NCBI GenBank assembly: GCA_001774395.1
Contig: MEZX01000002.1
Location: forward strand, 565,281-629,280
Length of the DNA: 64,000 bases
DNA from: Candidatus Berkelbacteria bacterium RIFCSPLOWO2_01_FULL_50_28
GTDB lineage: Bacteria; Patescibacteria; UBA1384; 2-12-FULL-50-11
Reading direction: 5' to 3'
The translations under genes were made by a program, and so were the position numbers. The notes beneath the pieces were generated by a model, which was given only the letters and a program-made list of their open reading frames with translations, was not told the DNA's origin and did no database searches. Position 1 is the stretch's first letter. Every line of letters starts with the position of its first letter. Positions 1 through 12,954 of this stretch are shown here, in pieces.

Positions 1-3000
1 TGTATTCGCGAGTTTTGTCCAAACCACGTAGCTTGAGTGATTGAGCCAGGTCAAGATGACCATCGGTTAAACGCTGCCCAAGCTTGACTACATCGTTATT
101 TTTAACTATCACGCTCAGCTCTGCAGGTATGATATAGCTGGCAGTTACGGGTTCGTGGGCGACAATTGTGATATTTTTGCCGCTCAGACGTACCTTACCG
201 GCGATGTTAACGCGGATTGCCTTTTTATCAACTGCTGTGGCCACAGCCTGTTTAGCCTTAACTGAATCGTTATTCTTTACCGCGAACTGATAGCCTTCTT
301 CCAACTCGAACGATTCCTTTTGGATCTCGTCGGAAATGACGTCAACGTAGAGACGATCGCGCGTTTCGTGGATGGAGACGGTACCTTCAACCTCGGACAC
401 GATAGCTGGATTATGCGGCGGCCGAGCTTCGAAAATCTCCTCAACACGTGGCAAACCTGACGTGATATCGCCAACTGAGACGCCTCCCATATGGAACGTT
501 TTCATCGTCAGCTGGGTGCCTGGCTCACCAATTGCTTGAGCGGCCATAATACCAACAGCTGTGCCGATTTTTACAAGGTTTCCGGTGGCAAGATCGCGAC
601 CGTAGCACTTCTGACAAACACCGAGTTTGGCGGCGCAGTGTAAGTTAGAACGGACTTTCACTTCAGAAAGTTGGGCCTCAACGATCTGGGCTGACTTCTC
701 CTCATCAATCTCGGCACCGGCTTTAGCAATTACTTTACCGCCCTTTGCCTTAATCGTCTCGCCTGAAGTTTTGCCGAGCAAGCGCTCTTCGTAAGTCTCG
801 CCGTACTGTTCGGATTCACTTTGTTTGACCGTCAGGAACGTCTTCGTGCCGCAGTCGTTCTCCGAAATCACCATGTCTTGGGCGACGTCCACTAATCTAC
901 GGGTTAGATAACCGGCATCGGCCGTTTTAAGCGAGGTGTCAGATTTACCCTTTCGCGAGCCGTGAGTAGAAATGAAGTATTCAAGCACCGAAAGTCCTTC
1001 TTTATAGTTATGGACGATAGGAACCTCAATAATTTCACCGGCCGGGTTAACAACCAAGCCTTTCATACCGGAGAGCTGGGTCATCTGGTTGGCCGAACCG
1101 CGAGCACCAGAAGAAACCATGGTCCAGATTGAATCAGATTCCTTCATACTCTTCATAACTTCGGCCTGAATTTTATTCCGGACTTCCGTCCATTTCTCGA
1201 TTGAAAGTTTGCGACGCTCAGGTTCAGATATAAGACCCTTTCGATAACGTTTTGTAATTTCGTCAATCGCTTCTTCGCCCTCTTTGATAAGCTGATTTTT
1301 TGTCGCAGGGACTTTGATATCGGAAATCGACATTGTCATACCCGATCTTTCAGCAAATTTGAAACCAAGCGCCATCAACTCGTCAGCGATACGCGATGTT
1401 TCTGGACCGCCGTACACCTTAAAGATGTTGCGAATAATTTTCTTCAGGGCTCTGGTGTCGAGCGACTCGTTAACGTAAGCATGCCCCTTGGGAAAAATGG
1501 TATTGATCATTGCTCGGCCAACGGTGGTATCAATTCGCGCTCCGTCGCGACGAAGTTGAATTTTAGCTTGAGGATGAAGCTCACCTCGCTGATAAGAAAG
1601 TGTCACCTCATCGACGCCGGCAAATGCTTTGCCTTCACCCAGCACGCCCTCAGCTTCGTTCGTCAGATAGAACAAACCAAAAACGATATCGAGTCGCGGC
1701 GCTGGCAGCGGTTCGCCGGACGCTGGTTTAAGAAGGTTGTTGACTGAAAGCATTAGCTCCTCGGCTTCGTGACGGGCCTGAGCCGAAAGCGGCACGTGAA
1801 CAGCCATTTGATCACCATCGAAGTCAGCGTTATAGGCAGCACAAACTAGCGGATGGAGCTGAATAGCCTTACCCTCGATCAGAATCGGGTGAAAAGCTTG
1901 AATTCCAAGACGGTGCAGTGTGGGAGCACGGTTCAGCAGGACGTGAGATCCTTTAGTAACCGCCTCAAGAATCTCCCATACTTCTGGAGTTTGGCGGTCA
2001 ATTAAACGTGAAGCATTCTTGACGTTATGAACGTAGCCTTCGCTTATCAGTTTCGAGATCACAAAAGGCTTGAATAGTTCGAGAGCCATTACCTTTGGCA
2101 GACCGCATTGATCGAGTTTTAAGTTTGGACCAACAACGATTACGGAACGACCGGAGTAATCAACACGCTTACCCAGCAAGTTCTGGCGGAAACGTCCTTG
2201 TTTGCCACGCAACATATCAGAAAGACTTCTGGGCTGACGTCCGGCGCCGACCGTTTGGCCTTTGCGAGCCGAGTTGTCGATCAAAGCATCAACCGCTTCT
2301 TGCAACATCCGTTTCTCGTTGCGAACAATTACATCCGGCGCACCTTGGTTCATAAGCCGTTTCAAACGGTTATTACGATTCAAAACCCTGCGGTAGAGAT
2401 CGTTAAGATCGCTTGAGGCAAACCTACCGCCATCGAGCTGCACCATCGGACGCAAGTCCGGTGGCAGGACAGGAAGCTTCAGAAGGATAAGCCACTCAGG
2501 CTTCACTCCAGCCAATTTCATATCGGTTAGAACGCGCAGACGCTTCATGAGCCGGCGATAGGTATTTGGTAAAACGGTGTTGGCGAGAGCCCGGATAGCT
2601 TTAATCTCGTCATCAAGATTTATCTTCTTTAATAGCTCTAGAACAGCCTCGGCGCCGATCGCTACTTTCAGGATATTACCAAAGCGCAGACTCAGCTCGT
2701 GGTATTTTCCTTCAGGGAGAACTAGCTTGGGAGCTAAGGAGGTAAGGTCGGACTTGGTTGATTTATAGTTAATTTCCAACTGCTCCAAACGTTCCGGTGA
2801 ATCCTTCAATAATTCTTTAGCGGCTTTGTATTCTAGCTCCAGCTGGGCTAGTGCTTCAGATCGGAGCGTGTCGTCAACATGGGTAACGACGAAACTGGCG
2901 AAGTAAATCACTCTCTCTAAATCACTGACTGAGATATCGAGAACGGTGCCTAAAATATAAGGAACACCGCGGACGTACCAGATGTGGGCAACCGGCACGG

Positions 3001-3331
3001 CCAATTCGATATGACCCATTCGTTCCCGGCGTACCGAGGCGCGAGTGACTTCCACGCCACATTTATCGCAGATGACGCCTTTGTAACGAATGCGCTTGTA
3101 TTTGCCGCAGTAACACTCCCAATCTTTAGTGGGGCCAAAAATTCGCTCGTCGAACAAACCATCGCGCTCCGGCTTCTGGGTACGGTAGTTGATAGTTTCC
3201 GGCTTCAGGACTTCGCCGTAGCTCCATCGATCCATATCTTCCGGACCAGCCACGCGCAATCTCAGCCCCTCAAAGTTCAAAAGATTAAACTCTGACTTTT
3301 CCACTTTTGTGTTTAGCTTTAGCTCTGGCAT
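1..3331 (-). CDS. rpoC: DNA-directed RNA polymerase subunit beta' (partial, 3' end cut by window edge)
   Basis: The reading frame opens with ATG directly after the rpoB stop codon and stays open to the left edge (about 1110 codons), so the C-terminus is outside the window. It forms the RNA polymerase clamp and active centre. Visible in order are the N-terminal zinc ribbon (CYCGKY, then CDKCGV about 15 residues on), the Mg-binding catalytic loop NADFDGDQM encoded near 1804-1832, and the second zinc site (HCAAKLGVCQKCYGRD) near 598-642, followed by the conserved IGTAVGIMAAQAIGEPGTQ segment. The trigger-loop-proximal motif reads TFHMGG where most bacteria have TFHTGG. It forms one operon with rpoB, with no gap between stop and start, which implies translational coupling. 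Confidence 0.98.
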   Translation of the reverse strand, partial: MPELKLNTKVEKSEFNLLNFEGLRLRVAGPEDMDRWSYGEVLKPETINYRTQKPERDGLFDERIFGPTKDWECYCGKYKRIRYKGVICDKCGVEVTRASVRRERMGHIELAVPVAHIWYVRGVPYILGTVLDISVSDLERVIYFASFVVTHVDDTLRSEALAQLELEYKAAKELLKDSPERLEQLEINYKSTKSDLTSLAPKLVLPEGKYHELSLRFGNILKVAIGAEAVLELLKKINLDDEIKAIRALANTVLPNTYRRLMKRLRVLTDMKLAGVKPEWLILLKLPVLPPDLRPMVQLDGGRFASSDLNDLYRRVLNRNNRLKRLMNQGAPDVIVRNEKRMLQEAVDALIDNSARKGQTVGAGRQPRSLSDMLRGKQGRFRQNLLGKRVDYSGRSVIVVGPNLKLDQCGLPKVMALELFKPFVISKLISEGYVHNVKNASRLIDRQTPEVWEILEAVTKGSHVLLNRAPTLHRLGIQAFHPILIEGKAIQLHPLVCAAYNADFDGDQMAVHVPLSAQARHEAEELMLSVNNLLKPASGEPLPAPRLDIVFGLFYLTNEAEGVLGEGKAFAGVDEVTLSYQRGELHPQAKIQLRRDGARIDTTVGRAMINTIFPKGHAYVNESLDTRALKKIIRNIFKVYGGPETSRIADELMALGFKFAERSGMTMSISDIKVPATKNQLIKEGEEAIDEITKRYRKGLISEPERRKLSIEKWTEVRNKIQAEVMKSMKESDSIWTMVSSGARGSANQMTQLSGMKGLVVNPAGEIIEVPIVHNYKEGLSVLEYFISTHGSRKGKSDTSLKTADAGYLTRRLVDVAQDMVISENDCGTKTFLTVKQSESEQYGETYEERLLGKTSGETIKAKGGKVIAKAGAEIDEEKSAQIVEAQLSEVKVRSNLHCAAKLGVCQKCYGRDLATGNLVKIGTAVGIMAAQAIGEPGTQLTMKTFHMGGVSVGDITSGLPRVEEIFEARPPHNPAIVSEVEGTVSIHETRDRLYVDVISDEIQKESFELEEGYQFAVKNNDSVKAKQAVATAVDKKAIRVNIAGKVRLSGKNITIVAHEPVTASYIIPAELSVIVKNNDVVKLGQRLTDGHLDLAQSLKLRGLDKTREY

Positions 3332-6640
<3,309 letters not shown>

Positions 6641-6683
6641 TATAGCCTCCTTTATTGTTCGTTAATTCACTGACAGCAAAACA

Positions 6684-6699
6684 CGCTCCATATGGAGCG
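6684..6699. promoter_or_regulatory. Perfect 16-bp palindrome upstream of rpoB
   Basis: CGCTCCATATGGAGCG is perfectly self-complementary and lies 44 bp before the rpoB start. Read on the minus strand it is followed by TGTTTTGC, so it may be a weak obgE terminator; it could also be an operator or a 5'-UTR hairpin of the rpoBC mRNA. A second, shorter inverted repeat (CCCCAA-5-TTGGGG, 6744-6760) lies between it and obgE. The sequence does not decide between these roles. Confidence 0.45.
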
Positions 6700-6777
6700 A
6701 ATCATCGGCTGACGTTTGTCGCTTCGTTATTTTCACCTATGATCCCCAACTAACTTGGGGTAAATGTACAGTGTAAA

Positions 6778-7749
6778 TCAGCCCTTGTCAAGTGCTTCAA
6801 CAATAGCTTCTTTCAACTCGCTGATTCCGGTGTTCTGCTCCGCACTTATCAGTATGCTATCAGGGAAATCTTTATTCAAGGCCGTAACCTGTTCTTCGTT
6901 CAACAGATCCATCTTGTTGAGGATAACGATGCGCGGCAGATCCAATAGTTTCACATCGTAAGACTTAATCTCGTCCAATATTACCTTCTCGCTTAACTTC
7001 GGGCTCTCTAGTGAGGCGTCTATTACATGGACGATCAACCGAACCCTGGAACTATGACGCAAGAATTCTGTCCCCAACCCTTTGCCTAAATGGGCGTCCT
7101 TGATTAGTCCGGGCAAATCAACCAGCGTAACTTTTTGTCCGTTAATTGTTGCTACTCCTAGTACTGGCTCGACCGTCGAAAATTTATAAGCTCCGATCCT
7201 ACCAGAAACCCCACAGAGCGCTTTCAAGAGTGACGACTTCCCGGCGTTCGGCTCACCAACAATTGCCACGTCGGCAACCAAACGTAGCTCTAGTCTGACC
7301 TGCAGCTTCTGTCCCGGAATTCCCGAAGTAAACTCGAAAGGGTTTTGGTGAGTGGCACTGACAAAATGCACATTCCCTTTGCCACCAATCCCGCCAAGGG
7401 CAAGCACTATTCTCATATCGGTCTTGGTAAAATCTGCCAGCTGGTGATTGAAGATGGTATCAGTAACCACAGTGCCAGTGGGCACGATGAGTTCAAGCAC
7501 GGCGCCGTCGTGGCCCTTTCTTTTTTTTCTGGCACCTTTCTGCCCGTCCTCGGCTTTAAATTGTTTACGATAACGAAAGTCGGCCAGGGTGTCGGTGTTA
7601 TTGCTCGAGATAAAGGCGATGTCACCGCCCTTCCCGCCGTCCCCTCCATCAGGGCCGCCTTTTTCTTCGCCCTTCTCTCGCCGCCACGATACCACGCCGT
7701 CACCGCCATTTCCGGCTTTCAACTCTAATTCAACAGTGTCCACAAGCAT
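6778..7749 (-). CDS. obgE: GTPase Obg (lacks C-terminal OCT domain)
   Basis: Ribosome-assembly and stress GTPase. Residues 1 to about 155 form the glycine-rich Obg fold (AGNGGDGVVSWRREK, GGDGGKGGD), followed by the G domain with GEPNAGKSS (G1), DLPGL (G3) and NKMD (G4). At 323 residues it stops right after the G domain, without the OCT domain found in many homologues. The ATG at 7749 is preferred because the longer frame starts with TTG inside the upstream gene and Obg proteins normally begin MxVDxVELxVKAGNGG. It lies 1 nt after the upstream surface-protein gene, so it is probably coupled to it. Confidence 0.95.
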   Translation of the reverse strand: MLVDTVELELKAGNGGDGVVSWRREKGEEKGGPDGGDGGKGGDIAFISSNNTDTLADFRYRKQFKAEDGQKGARKKRKGHDGAVLELIVPTGTVVTDTIFNHQLADFTKTDMRIVLALGGIGGKGNVHFVSATHQNPFEFTSGIPGQKLQVRLELRLVADVAIVGEPNAGKSSLLKALCGVSGRIGAYKFSTVEPVLGVATINGQKVTLVDLPGLIKDAHLGKGLGTEFLRHSSRVRLIVHVIDASLESPKLSEKVILDEIKSYDVKLLDLPRIVILNKMDLLNEEQVTALNKDFPDSILISAEQNTGISELKEAIVEALDKG

Positions 7750-7750
7750 T

Positions 7751-10546
7751 TTATGATTTAGCGCCAAATACTATCTGTAGGATATCTCGTAACAAACCCG
7801 GAGGATTGGCTGCTAAGTCGGCATCGTAGTCTATAGAGTAGCTGTGGGTTAAGGGCACTCGGCTTGGTAGATCGATCGAGCTTCTTGCTACGAAGATCCC
7901 CTTGACATCACCCTCGTAAGCATCGCCAAAGGTTATTGAACCACCCAGGGCAACGTAGGCCCCGCATTCAACCGTCTCGGTATGGTTTGCTGGTGTCTCG
8001 AACGTAATCGTGCCCGAGGCAATTATTGCCAACTTTGCCTTCGTGCAACCGATATCCCCTCGAACTGTTACGTTTCCATCGACAACTATCGAACCGATAC
8101 CATCAAACTGAACTGAGTTGTTGAGCGTCAGATTACCTGCGACTTTCCAAACTTTTCCCTCAGGGGGAGTTGAGTAGGTTGATCGCTGCAGGTTCAAAGG
8201 ATCGTTGGTGGCAGAATTGAGATGCCAAACAGCTCCCGTGTAATTTCCTCCAACAGCCGTGCCGGCGGCAAAACCTTTATCAAAAGATGCTTGAAGAATT
8301 GATCGAACCGACGACCAATTGATTTCGCTACTAGAGTAGTTAGGCAGTTTTGCTGGATTGCCTCGAATGTTAATACTTCCGCCAACCACCACGGCGCTAT
8401 CGCTAATTTCGAAATCAGCTATTTCCCCTGGAGCAAGGACATTTCCTCCGACCCTAATATCTGCCACCGAGATTTTTTCCCGCATCGGCGGACCTAATGA
8501 GATCGGTAATGGCGCTCCATTTTCTAATATCTCTGGTACCTCCACGATCACGTCAGTATTGAAACATATATACTCTTGCAGACCCCCGGCACATTCGCCG
8601 CTCCCTAGATACACATTTTCGTGGGCTCCTGACTGCTCGAGGTAGGAGCCAATATTAGCGATGTCGCTCCCGGAAGCCGATGGAACAAGCGTCAGCCGAT
8701 AGTTATATTCCTCCTCTCTACTGTCAAATCCAGTGATCGTGACCTCATAATATTTGCCCCGATTATCCCCGTCACCTTGATCTTTAAGGATAATATTGGC
8801 AACGTAGTCATTCGGGCCACTCTGGTGAACCTCGACAGGATTGTTGGAGTCAGATAGATCAAAACGCCATTTTTCGTCCTCAAACAAAAGCTGGTCGGGT
8901 TTAAAGATCAGCCTCGGCGGGAGTTTTATGGTGATTTTTGGCACAAAAACATTGGGACTGCATTCGCCGAAACACATCACTCGAGCGGCACGAGGGAGCT
9001 CTCCGTATGTGTCAGGACTTCCGCGCGGCATAAACCATAACCCCAGACCAGCATAAACCGAGTTGCCGGCTTTTTGTAAAGTTTCAACAGGCGAGATTCC
9101 GGTTCTTGATTTCTTAACACATCGGGAGTTACTGCATGATGGACGAGTTATCTTATATATACCTGGCTTGTTATTCTTTACCCCGACAAAAAACAATGTT
9201 TCAACGCCACTGATTGTGTTAACCACTATGCTATTTGAGTAGCCCCCACCGACGCTGGTGATTTTCGTCCACGTCCAACTACTCGGAGCTGATGTTGGGT
9301 TTTCCACCCTAAACAGTCCATCGCCCGTGACGTTGAGAAACAGTTTCCCCTGCCATAAGACGGAACCACTAACATATGACTGGCTACTAGACGCCTGAGG
9401 GACTGTTAGGGTATTCCAGTTTGTACCATTAGAGGAGTACATAAGCTTGGTGGCTGTGTTAGTCACACTGGAATTGTAGACACTAGCAAAGAGGATATCG
9501 TTATTCACAAACATATAGAAAACCCCTTCATTATTTCGGTTCCCCGAGCCTCCAGTCACCACTTTTTTCCAGGCAGTACTTGTAGGAGTCCAGCTGTTAG
9601 GGTTATTCGCGGCGCCGTGATGTTGCCATATTTGAAACCCTAAACTTTGAGCGGTTGGGGTTACTTTTCGAGCAAAGTTGCCATGACTAAACGTTGCTGC
9701 ATAAATATCCCCCTTGAAGAGTGCTGTGGAAAAAAATCTCTGTGCGAGGCGCCAGTTTGTCACGTTAATATTTTGCCAGTAATTATAATCACGAGCTATC
9801 TCGGTTGGAGCGTAACAACCGCCAGGAAATTGTGGCCAGCGCGTTTGCAGGCAACTTGGAGAACTTGGTTGAACCCAGTTGGCTTGAGCGTTAACTGCTG
9901 CACCGTCTGCCTGATAACTTGGAACAGTTGAAGTAGTCATTTCGGGTGGTGGGGAAGCTGGTGGATACCCAGTATAGTCAAAGGCTGTTGATGAGGACCC
10001 ACTACTACATCTGGTTCCCCCAAATTCGACCGGCCTGCCTTGGACAGGGTCAGGATTTCCCCAAGTGTTGAAACAGGCTCTGCCGTTATAGATGTACGAG
10101 TTAAGAACCGAGAGCTGTGTCGGTCCTGGCAAACCGGCTGGACGCATTCCAAGCGAGCTGACAGGTTTCCAGTTATCTCCTAAGCCCTCAGTGTAGCTAA
10201 ACTTTCCCTGGAAGCGGAAAAACTGACTCGGCAGAACATCGCCCGTGTCAGCGTTGCGACGCAACTCAAGTGGCACGTCGGAAGTCTGCTGATCACAAGG
10301 CTCAGTCGGGTGATAGCTGTCATAACAAGGCGACTGTGAGCTGTCGGTTAAACTGTTAATTAGACGAACAGCTGGTGTAGCGCGGTCAACTTGCGCGGCA
10401 GATAAATTTACCAGTGTCGGATTATGATACCCCACTCCAATAGGTGAAATTTTGTCTCGGCGAATGATAGCACCACTAACTACCCCCGCAATAAGCGCGA
10501 GAGTAAGAAACGTTATGCCAATCAATTCCGGATTCCGTTTCAGCAT
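7751..10546 (-). CDS. Large surface protein: N-terminal anchor, propeller-like middle, beta-rich C-terminal domain
   Basis: 931 residues, no named family recognised. A single membrane segment (about 8-26, IGITFLTLALIAGVVSGAII) is followed by a Ser/Thr/Pro-rich linker. Residues about 240-470 hold repeats with W..S..G.W and Y.S.NG.NW patterns, suggestive of a sialidase- or kelch-like beta-propeller. The C-terminal ~390 residues are related to the whole neighbouring 422-residue protein: both have an LPP.L.F/Y.P start, an ITGF segment, GxxxVGGSINIRG or GGSINVQG, PPEGK(V/L)W, GSIVVDGNVTVRGDI or GTIVVNGDLSLNGEI, then a GIFVA...SI.LP...Y.IDYDA ending. This repetitive GTIVVDGN type recalls polymer-forming or beta-helical surface domains. 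The start codon directly follows the upstream stop (TAAATG). Confidence 0.8.
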   Translation of the reverse strand: MLKRNPELIGITFLTLALIAGVVSGAIIRRDKISPIGVGYHNPTLVNLSAAQVDRATPAVRLINSLTDSSQSPCYDSYHPTEPCDQQTSDVPLELRRNADTGDVLPSQFFRFQGKFSYTEGLGDNWKPVSSLGMRPAGLPGPTQLSVLNSYIYNGRACFNTWGNPDPVQGRPVEFGGTRCSSGSSSTAFDYTGYPPASPPPEMTTSTVPSYQADGAAVNAQANWVQPSSPSCLQTRWPQFPGGCYAPTEIARDYNYWQNINVTNWRLAQRFFSTALFKGDIYAATFSHGNFARKVTPTAQSLGFQIWQHHGAANNPNSWTPTSTAWKKVVTGGSGNRNNEGVFYMFVNNDILFASVYNSSVTNTATKLMYSSNGTNWNTLTVPQASSSQSYVSGSVLWQGKLFLNVTGDGLFRVENPTSAPSSWTWTKITSVGGGYSNSIVVNTISGVETLFFVGVKNNKPGIYKITRPSCSNSRCVKKSRTGISPVETLQKAGNSVYAGLGLWFMPRGSPDTYGELPRAARVMCFGECSPNVFVPKITIKLPPRLIFKPDQLLFEDEKWRFDLSDSNNPVEVHQSGPNDYVANIILKDQGDGDNRGKYYEVTITGFDSREEEYNYRLTLVPSASGSDIANIGSYLEQSGAHENVYLGSGECAGGLQEYICFNTDVIVEVPEILENGAPLPISLGPPMREKISVADIRVGGNVLAPGEIADFEISDSAVVVGGSINIRGNPAKLPNYSSSEINWSSVRSILQASFDKGFAAGTAVGGNYTGAVWHLNSATNDPLNLQRSTYSTPPEGKVWKVAGNLTLNNSVQFDGIGSIVVDGNVTVRGDIGCTKAKLAIIASGTITFETPANHTETVECGAYVALGGSITFGDAYEGDVKGIFVARSSIDLPSRVPLTHSYSIDYDADLAANPPGLLRDILQIVFGAKS

Positions 10547-11815
10547 TTAGGATTTAATATAGCTTATCATTTGCAGGAGTTCCCGGAAAAGAATGGTTGG
10601 GTCGTTAGCAAACTGGGCGTCGTAATCGATTATATAAGGACCCGTTAGCTCTTCTGGATTTGGAAGTTTTATTGAATCGCCAGCGACAAATATACCCCTT
10701 AGCGTCCCACTTTTTGCCGGTTGAAGATTAAAGTTAATGTTCTTCTCGCCACCAATCGCCACGAATGCGCCGCAGTTAACAACATCAGTATTAATACTGA
10801 CCGAACCGTTCACCAGAAAAGCCAACCTCGTTACATTACCAATCTGATTAGAGCACAGAATTTCTCCGTTAAGACTCAAATCCCCGTTCACAACAATCGT
10901 CCCTGAGCCGGTGAAGCTAATATCGCCAAGGACGAGGCCGGATGCGGAGTACCAGAGCTTGCCTTCAGGTGGTGCTGAGAAAGAGTTGGCCGTACCCGAC
11001 GGCGACCGACTGCTGGAATTGAGGTTCCAGTAGCCTTGAATTTTGCGGGTCTGTAAATGAGTCCCGCCGATACCCCTTTTATATAGGTCCTTAATATCTT
11101 GGTTAACGCTGTTCCAGTTTAGTTTCGAGCTACCCAGCAAGTACTGCTCCAGTTCTACTCCTTCACCCTGAACATTGATACTGCCACCCAGTGCAATAGC
11201 GTTATCGTCAATAATAAAATTATCGAGGCTATCTGCAGCAGCAACGTTCCCTTGAACAAATATCCCCTTAAGAGCAATTGTTTCAAACATCGTCACGGGA
11301 GACGGGCTGTTTCGTGGGGCACGTATGGTGCTTATAGTCTTCAAACAAAGGTGTGAACTGGCGCCATTCACAACGCATCCGGCCGCGGTTAGTGCCGAGG
11401 TAGCAGAGGAGTGATTTTTCAGGTAGCTAGCGAGCTGTTCGATGTTTGATTTGCTGGTAGATTCATTAAAGGTTAAACGCCAATCGGCTAGAGGTGGTTT
11501 GTCCTTTCTAAACCCTGTGATTGATAAGGAGATATACGCCCCATCAGTTCCTCGATCAACGATCCGGGTTCTTACACCGTATTGCTCTGAGCCACTAATC
11601 TTCACGAACTCTTCGTTCTGAGAATTGTAACTGTAGTTATTGCCGGCAAAGCGCAAATTTCTGGGTACGTATATTAGTAAGGGCGGCAACTCCACTGTTA
11701 GACGCGGCATAAGCCAAATTAAATTGCCCGCTGGGGGCGGAGCGTAGGCGGTAGCAGTCGAGCTAAATGCCAGGCTCAACAGCAAAGTAAGAAGCAATCT
11801 TATAGGGTTAATCAT
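10547..11815 (-). CDS. Secreted beta-rich surface protein, paralogue of the C-terminal half of the 931-residue neighbour
   Basis: 422 residues with a clear signal peptide (MINPIRLLLTLLLSLAF...STATAYA). The mature part aligns over its whole length with the last ~390 residues of the downstream protein, including the ELPPLLIYVPRNLRF opening, the SITGF segment, FVQGNV, GGSINVQG, APPEGKLW, GTIVVNGDLSLNGEI, VNCGAFVAIGG and the IDYDAQFANDPTILFRELLQ ending. It overlaps the preceding gene as TAATG and abuts the next as TAAATG, so the three are translated as a chain. Function unknown; an extracellular structural or adhesive role is inference. Confidence 0.8.
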   Translation of the reverse strand: MINPIRLLLTLLLSLAFSSTATAYAPPPAGNLIWLMPRLTVELPPLLIYVPRNLRFAGNNYSYNSQNEEFVKISGSEQYGVRTRIVDRGTDGAYISLSITGFRKDKPPLADWRLTFNESTSKSNIEQLASYLKNHSSATSALTAAGCVVNGASSHLCLKTISTIRAPRNSPSPVTMFETIALKGIFVQGNVAAADSLDNFIIDDNAIALGGSINVQGEGVELEQYLLGSSKLNWNSVNQDIKDLYKRGIGGTHLQTRKIQGYWNLNSSSRSPSGTANSFSAPPEGKLWYSASGLVLGDISFTGSGTIVVNGDLSLNGEILCSNQIGNVTRLAFLVNGSVSINTDVVNCGAFVAIGGEKNINFNLQPAKSGTLRGIFVAGDSIKLPNPEELTGPYIIDYDAQFANDPTILFRELLQMISYIKS

Positions 11816-12144
11816 TAATCTCGATACTCTAATTTACCCTGAAATCTCGGTAACTTTACCGAACTATCAGCTGTTCGTTTTAAGCTAAGCGTTGAGCTAT
11901 CATACTGCGGCAGCGTTTGATCGTTTGGATCGTTGGGCAGGGGATTCAACAGACTATCGTGATCGGTAATACTCCAGATAAGCACAGGGTTCCCACTACC
12001 CGATCCTGTAGTTGGTGACTTCAAATTCCTCCTTAAACCAACACCAACGCTTAGTACTATAATTGCGATAATTATACCGATGCCGATAACCTCAGCTTTG
12101 CTTGTTGACCCTTCGGGGTTCCATTTGAAGAGTTTTCTCATCAT
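11815..12144 (-). CDS. Small membrane-anchored protein resembling the N-terminus of the large surface protein
   Basis: 109 residues from the ATG at 12144 (a longer frame exists but adds a sequence with no signal character). One membrane helix (EVIGIGIIIAIIVLSVGVGL) is followed by an extracellular stretch. Its end (SLKRTADSSVKLPRFQGKLEY) parallels residues around 92-116 of the 931-residue protein (ELRRNADTG...FFRFQGKFSY). With the next gene it therefore looks like a split version of the large protein without the propeller-like middle. Minus-strand TTGCCT-18-TATACC is a candidate promoter. No function recognised. Confidence 0.7.
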   Translation of the reverse strand: MMRKLFKWNPEGSTSKAEVIGIGIIIAIIVLSVGVGLRRNLKSPTTGSGSGNPVLIWSITDHDSLLNPLPNDPNDQTLPQYDSSTLSLKRTADSSVKLPRFQGKLEYRD

Positions 12145-12183
12145 TGAGGCTTCATCGTAGCAAAACAAGGTATACTCAACCAC

Positions 12184-12212
12184 TTGACAGGCAGGCAACC
12201 GGTGCAGATAGT
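12184..12212 (+). promoter_or_regulatory. Promoter for the secreted-protein pair
   Basis: TTGACA, 17-nt spacer, GATAGT, 14 nt before the ATG at 12226. The divergent surface-protein cluster starts on the other side, so this is a bidirectional promoter region. Confidence 0.5.
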
Positions 12213-12225
12213 GATAAGAGAGCAT

Positions 12226-12945
12226 ATGAAAAAAGTATTTATTTACGTTTCGAGCAGAGTATTAGCAGGCTTACTGTTGGGAATCGCTGGATTGGCTCTA
12301 ACACTCTCGTCTCCCGCCAGTAATCCACAGGGTACAAACGCAGCCGATACCGATAGCTACAATACCAAATGGACAGCAACAAAGCTGATCACTGTTTGTT
12401 GTTGGGACTATCGCGGTGCTAGTCTTACCACAAACACCCACGAGATAGCCATCGGTGTTTCGGCTTGGCATGTTGAAGGTAAGCTCAACGACGAATTGGC
12501 ATTCACCGAAGACTGGAAAGCCCCGGCAGTTGGCGCGAAAGTTACCCGTTATAATGCAACCAGCACTCACTCTCCTTGGCCATCAAACAGCGGTTTCAAC
12601 CCTACGAAATGGTTGCTCGCAACCTATCACACAATCGGAGTTGGGGCAGACGATAGGGCAAACGGTGCCGGAAGAAATGCTACTGTTTTCGCCGAAAAAA
12701 CACCTGGTGAGATTAACTACGCCATTCCCTCACAGAACAACTCCGGCTACCCAATTCTTTCCGGAAACGGTGCCCAAACATGCACAAGAGACAATACCAG
12801 ATCTTTTCGCTGCCGTATTTCCACCGGAAGCTACGGTTGGCTTGATAATATCGGTGACAAGGGTGCCAACCTTGGCCAACAAGAAATCATGGGTGGTGGA
12901 CTTTTCATGCCTCTCGAGTGGACGGTAACCGGCACGCTGTACTAA
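12226..12945 (+). CDS. Secreted protein of unknown function
   Basis: 239 residues from the ATG at 12226, chosen because the sequence there (MKKVFIYVSSRVLAGLLLGIAGLAL) is a canonical signal peptide and an AAGAGAG SD-like stretch precedes it. The mature part is rich in Asn, Thr, Trp and Gly, with four Cys (a CC pair near the start of the mature region, then CTRDNTRSFRC), so disulfide bonds are possible. No domain recognised. A second small secreted-protein gene follows after 9 nt and probably shares the transcript. Confidence 0.75.
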   Translation: MKKVFIYVSSRVLAGLLLGIAGLALTLSSPASNPQGTNAADTDSYNTKWTATKLITVCCWDYRGASLTTNTHEIAIGVSAWHVEGKLNDELAFTEDWKAPAVGAKVTRYNATSTHSPWPSNSGFNPTKWLLATYHTIGVGADDRANGAGRNATVFAEKTPGEINYAIPSQNNSGYPILSGNGAQTCTRDNTRSFRCRISTGSYGWLDNIGDKGANLGQQEIMGGGLFMPLEWTVTGTLY

Positions 12946-12954
12946 GATAGGCTA

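Noticed and set aside
12455..12928. 157-codon frame overlapping the 239-residue secreted protein
   Set aside because: Shifted frame with no SD or signal peptide, while the overlapping frame has both.
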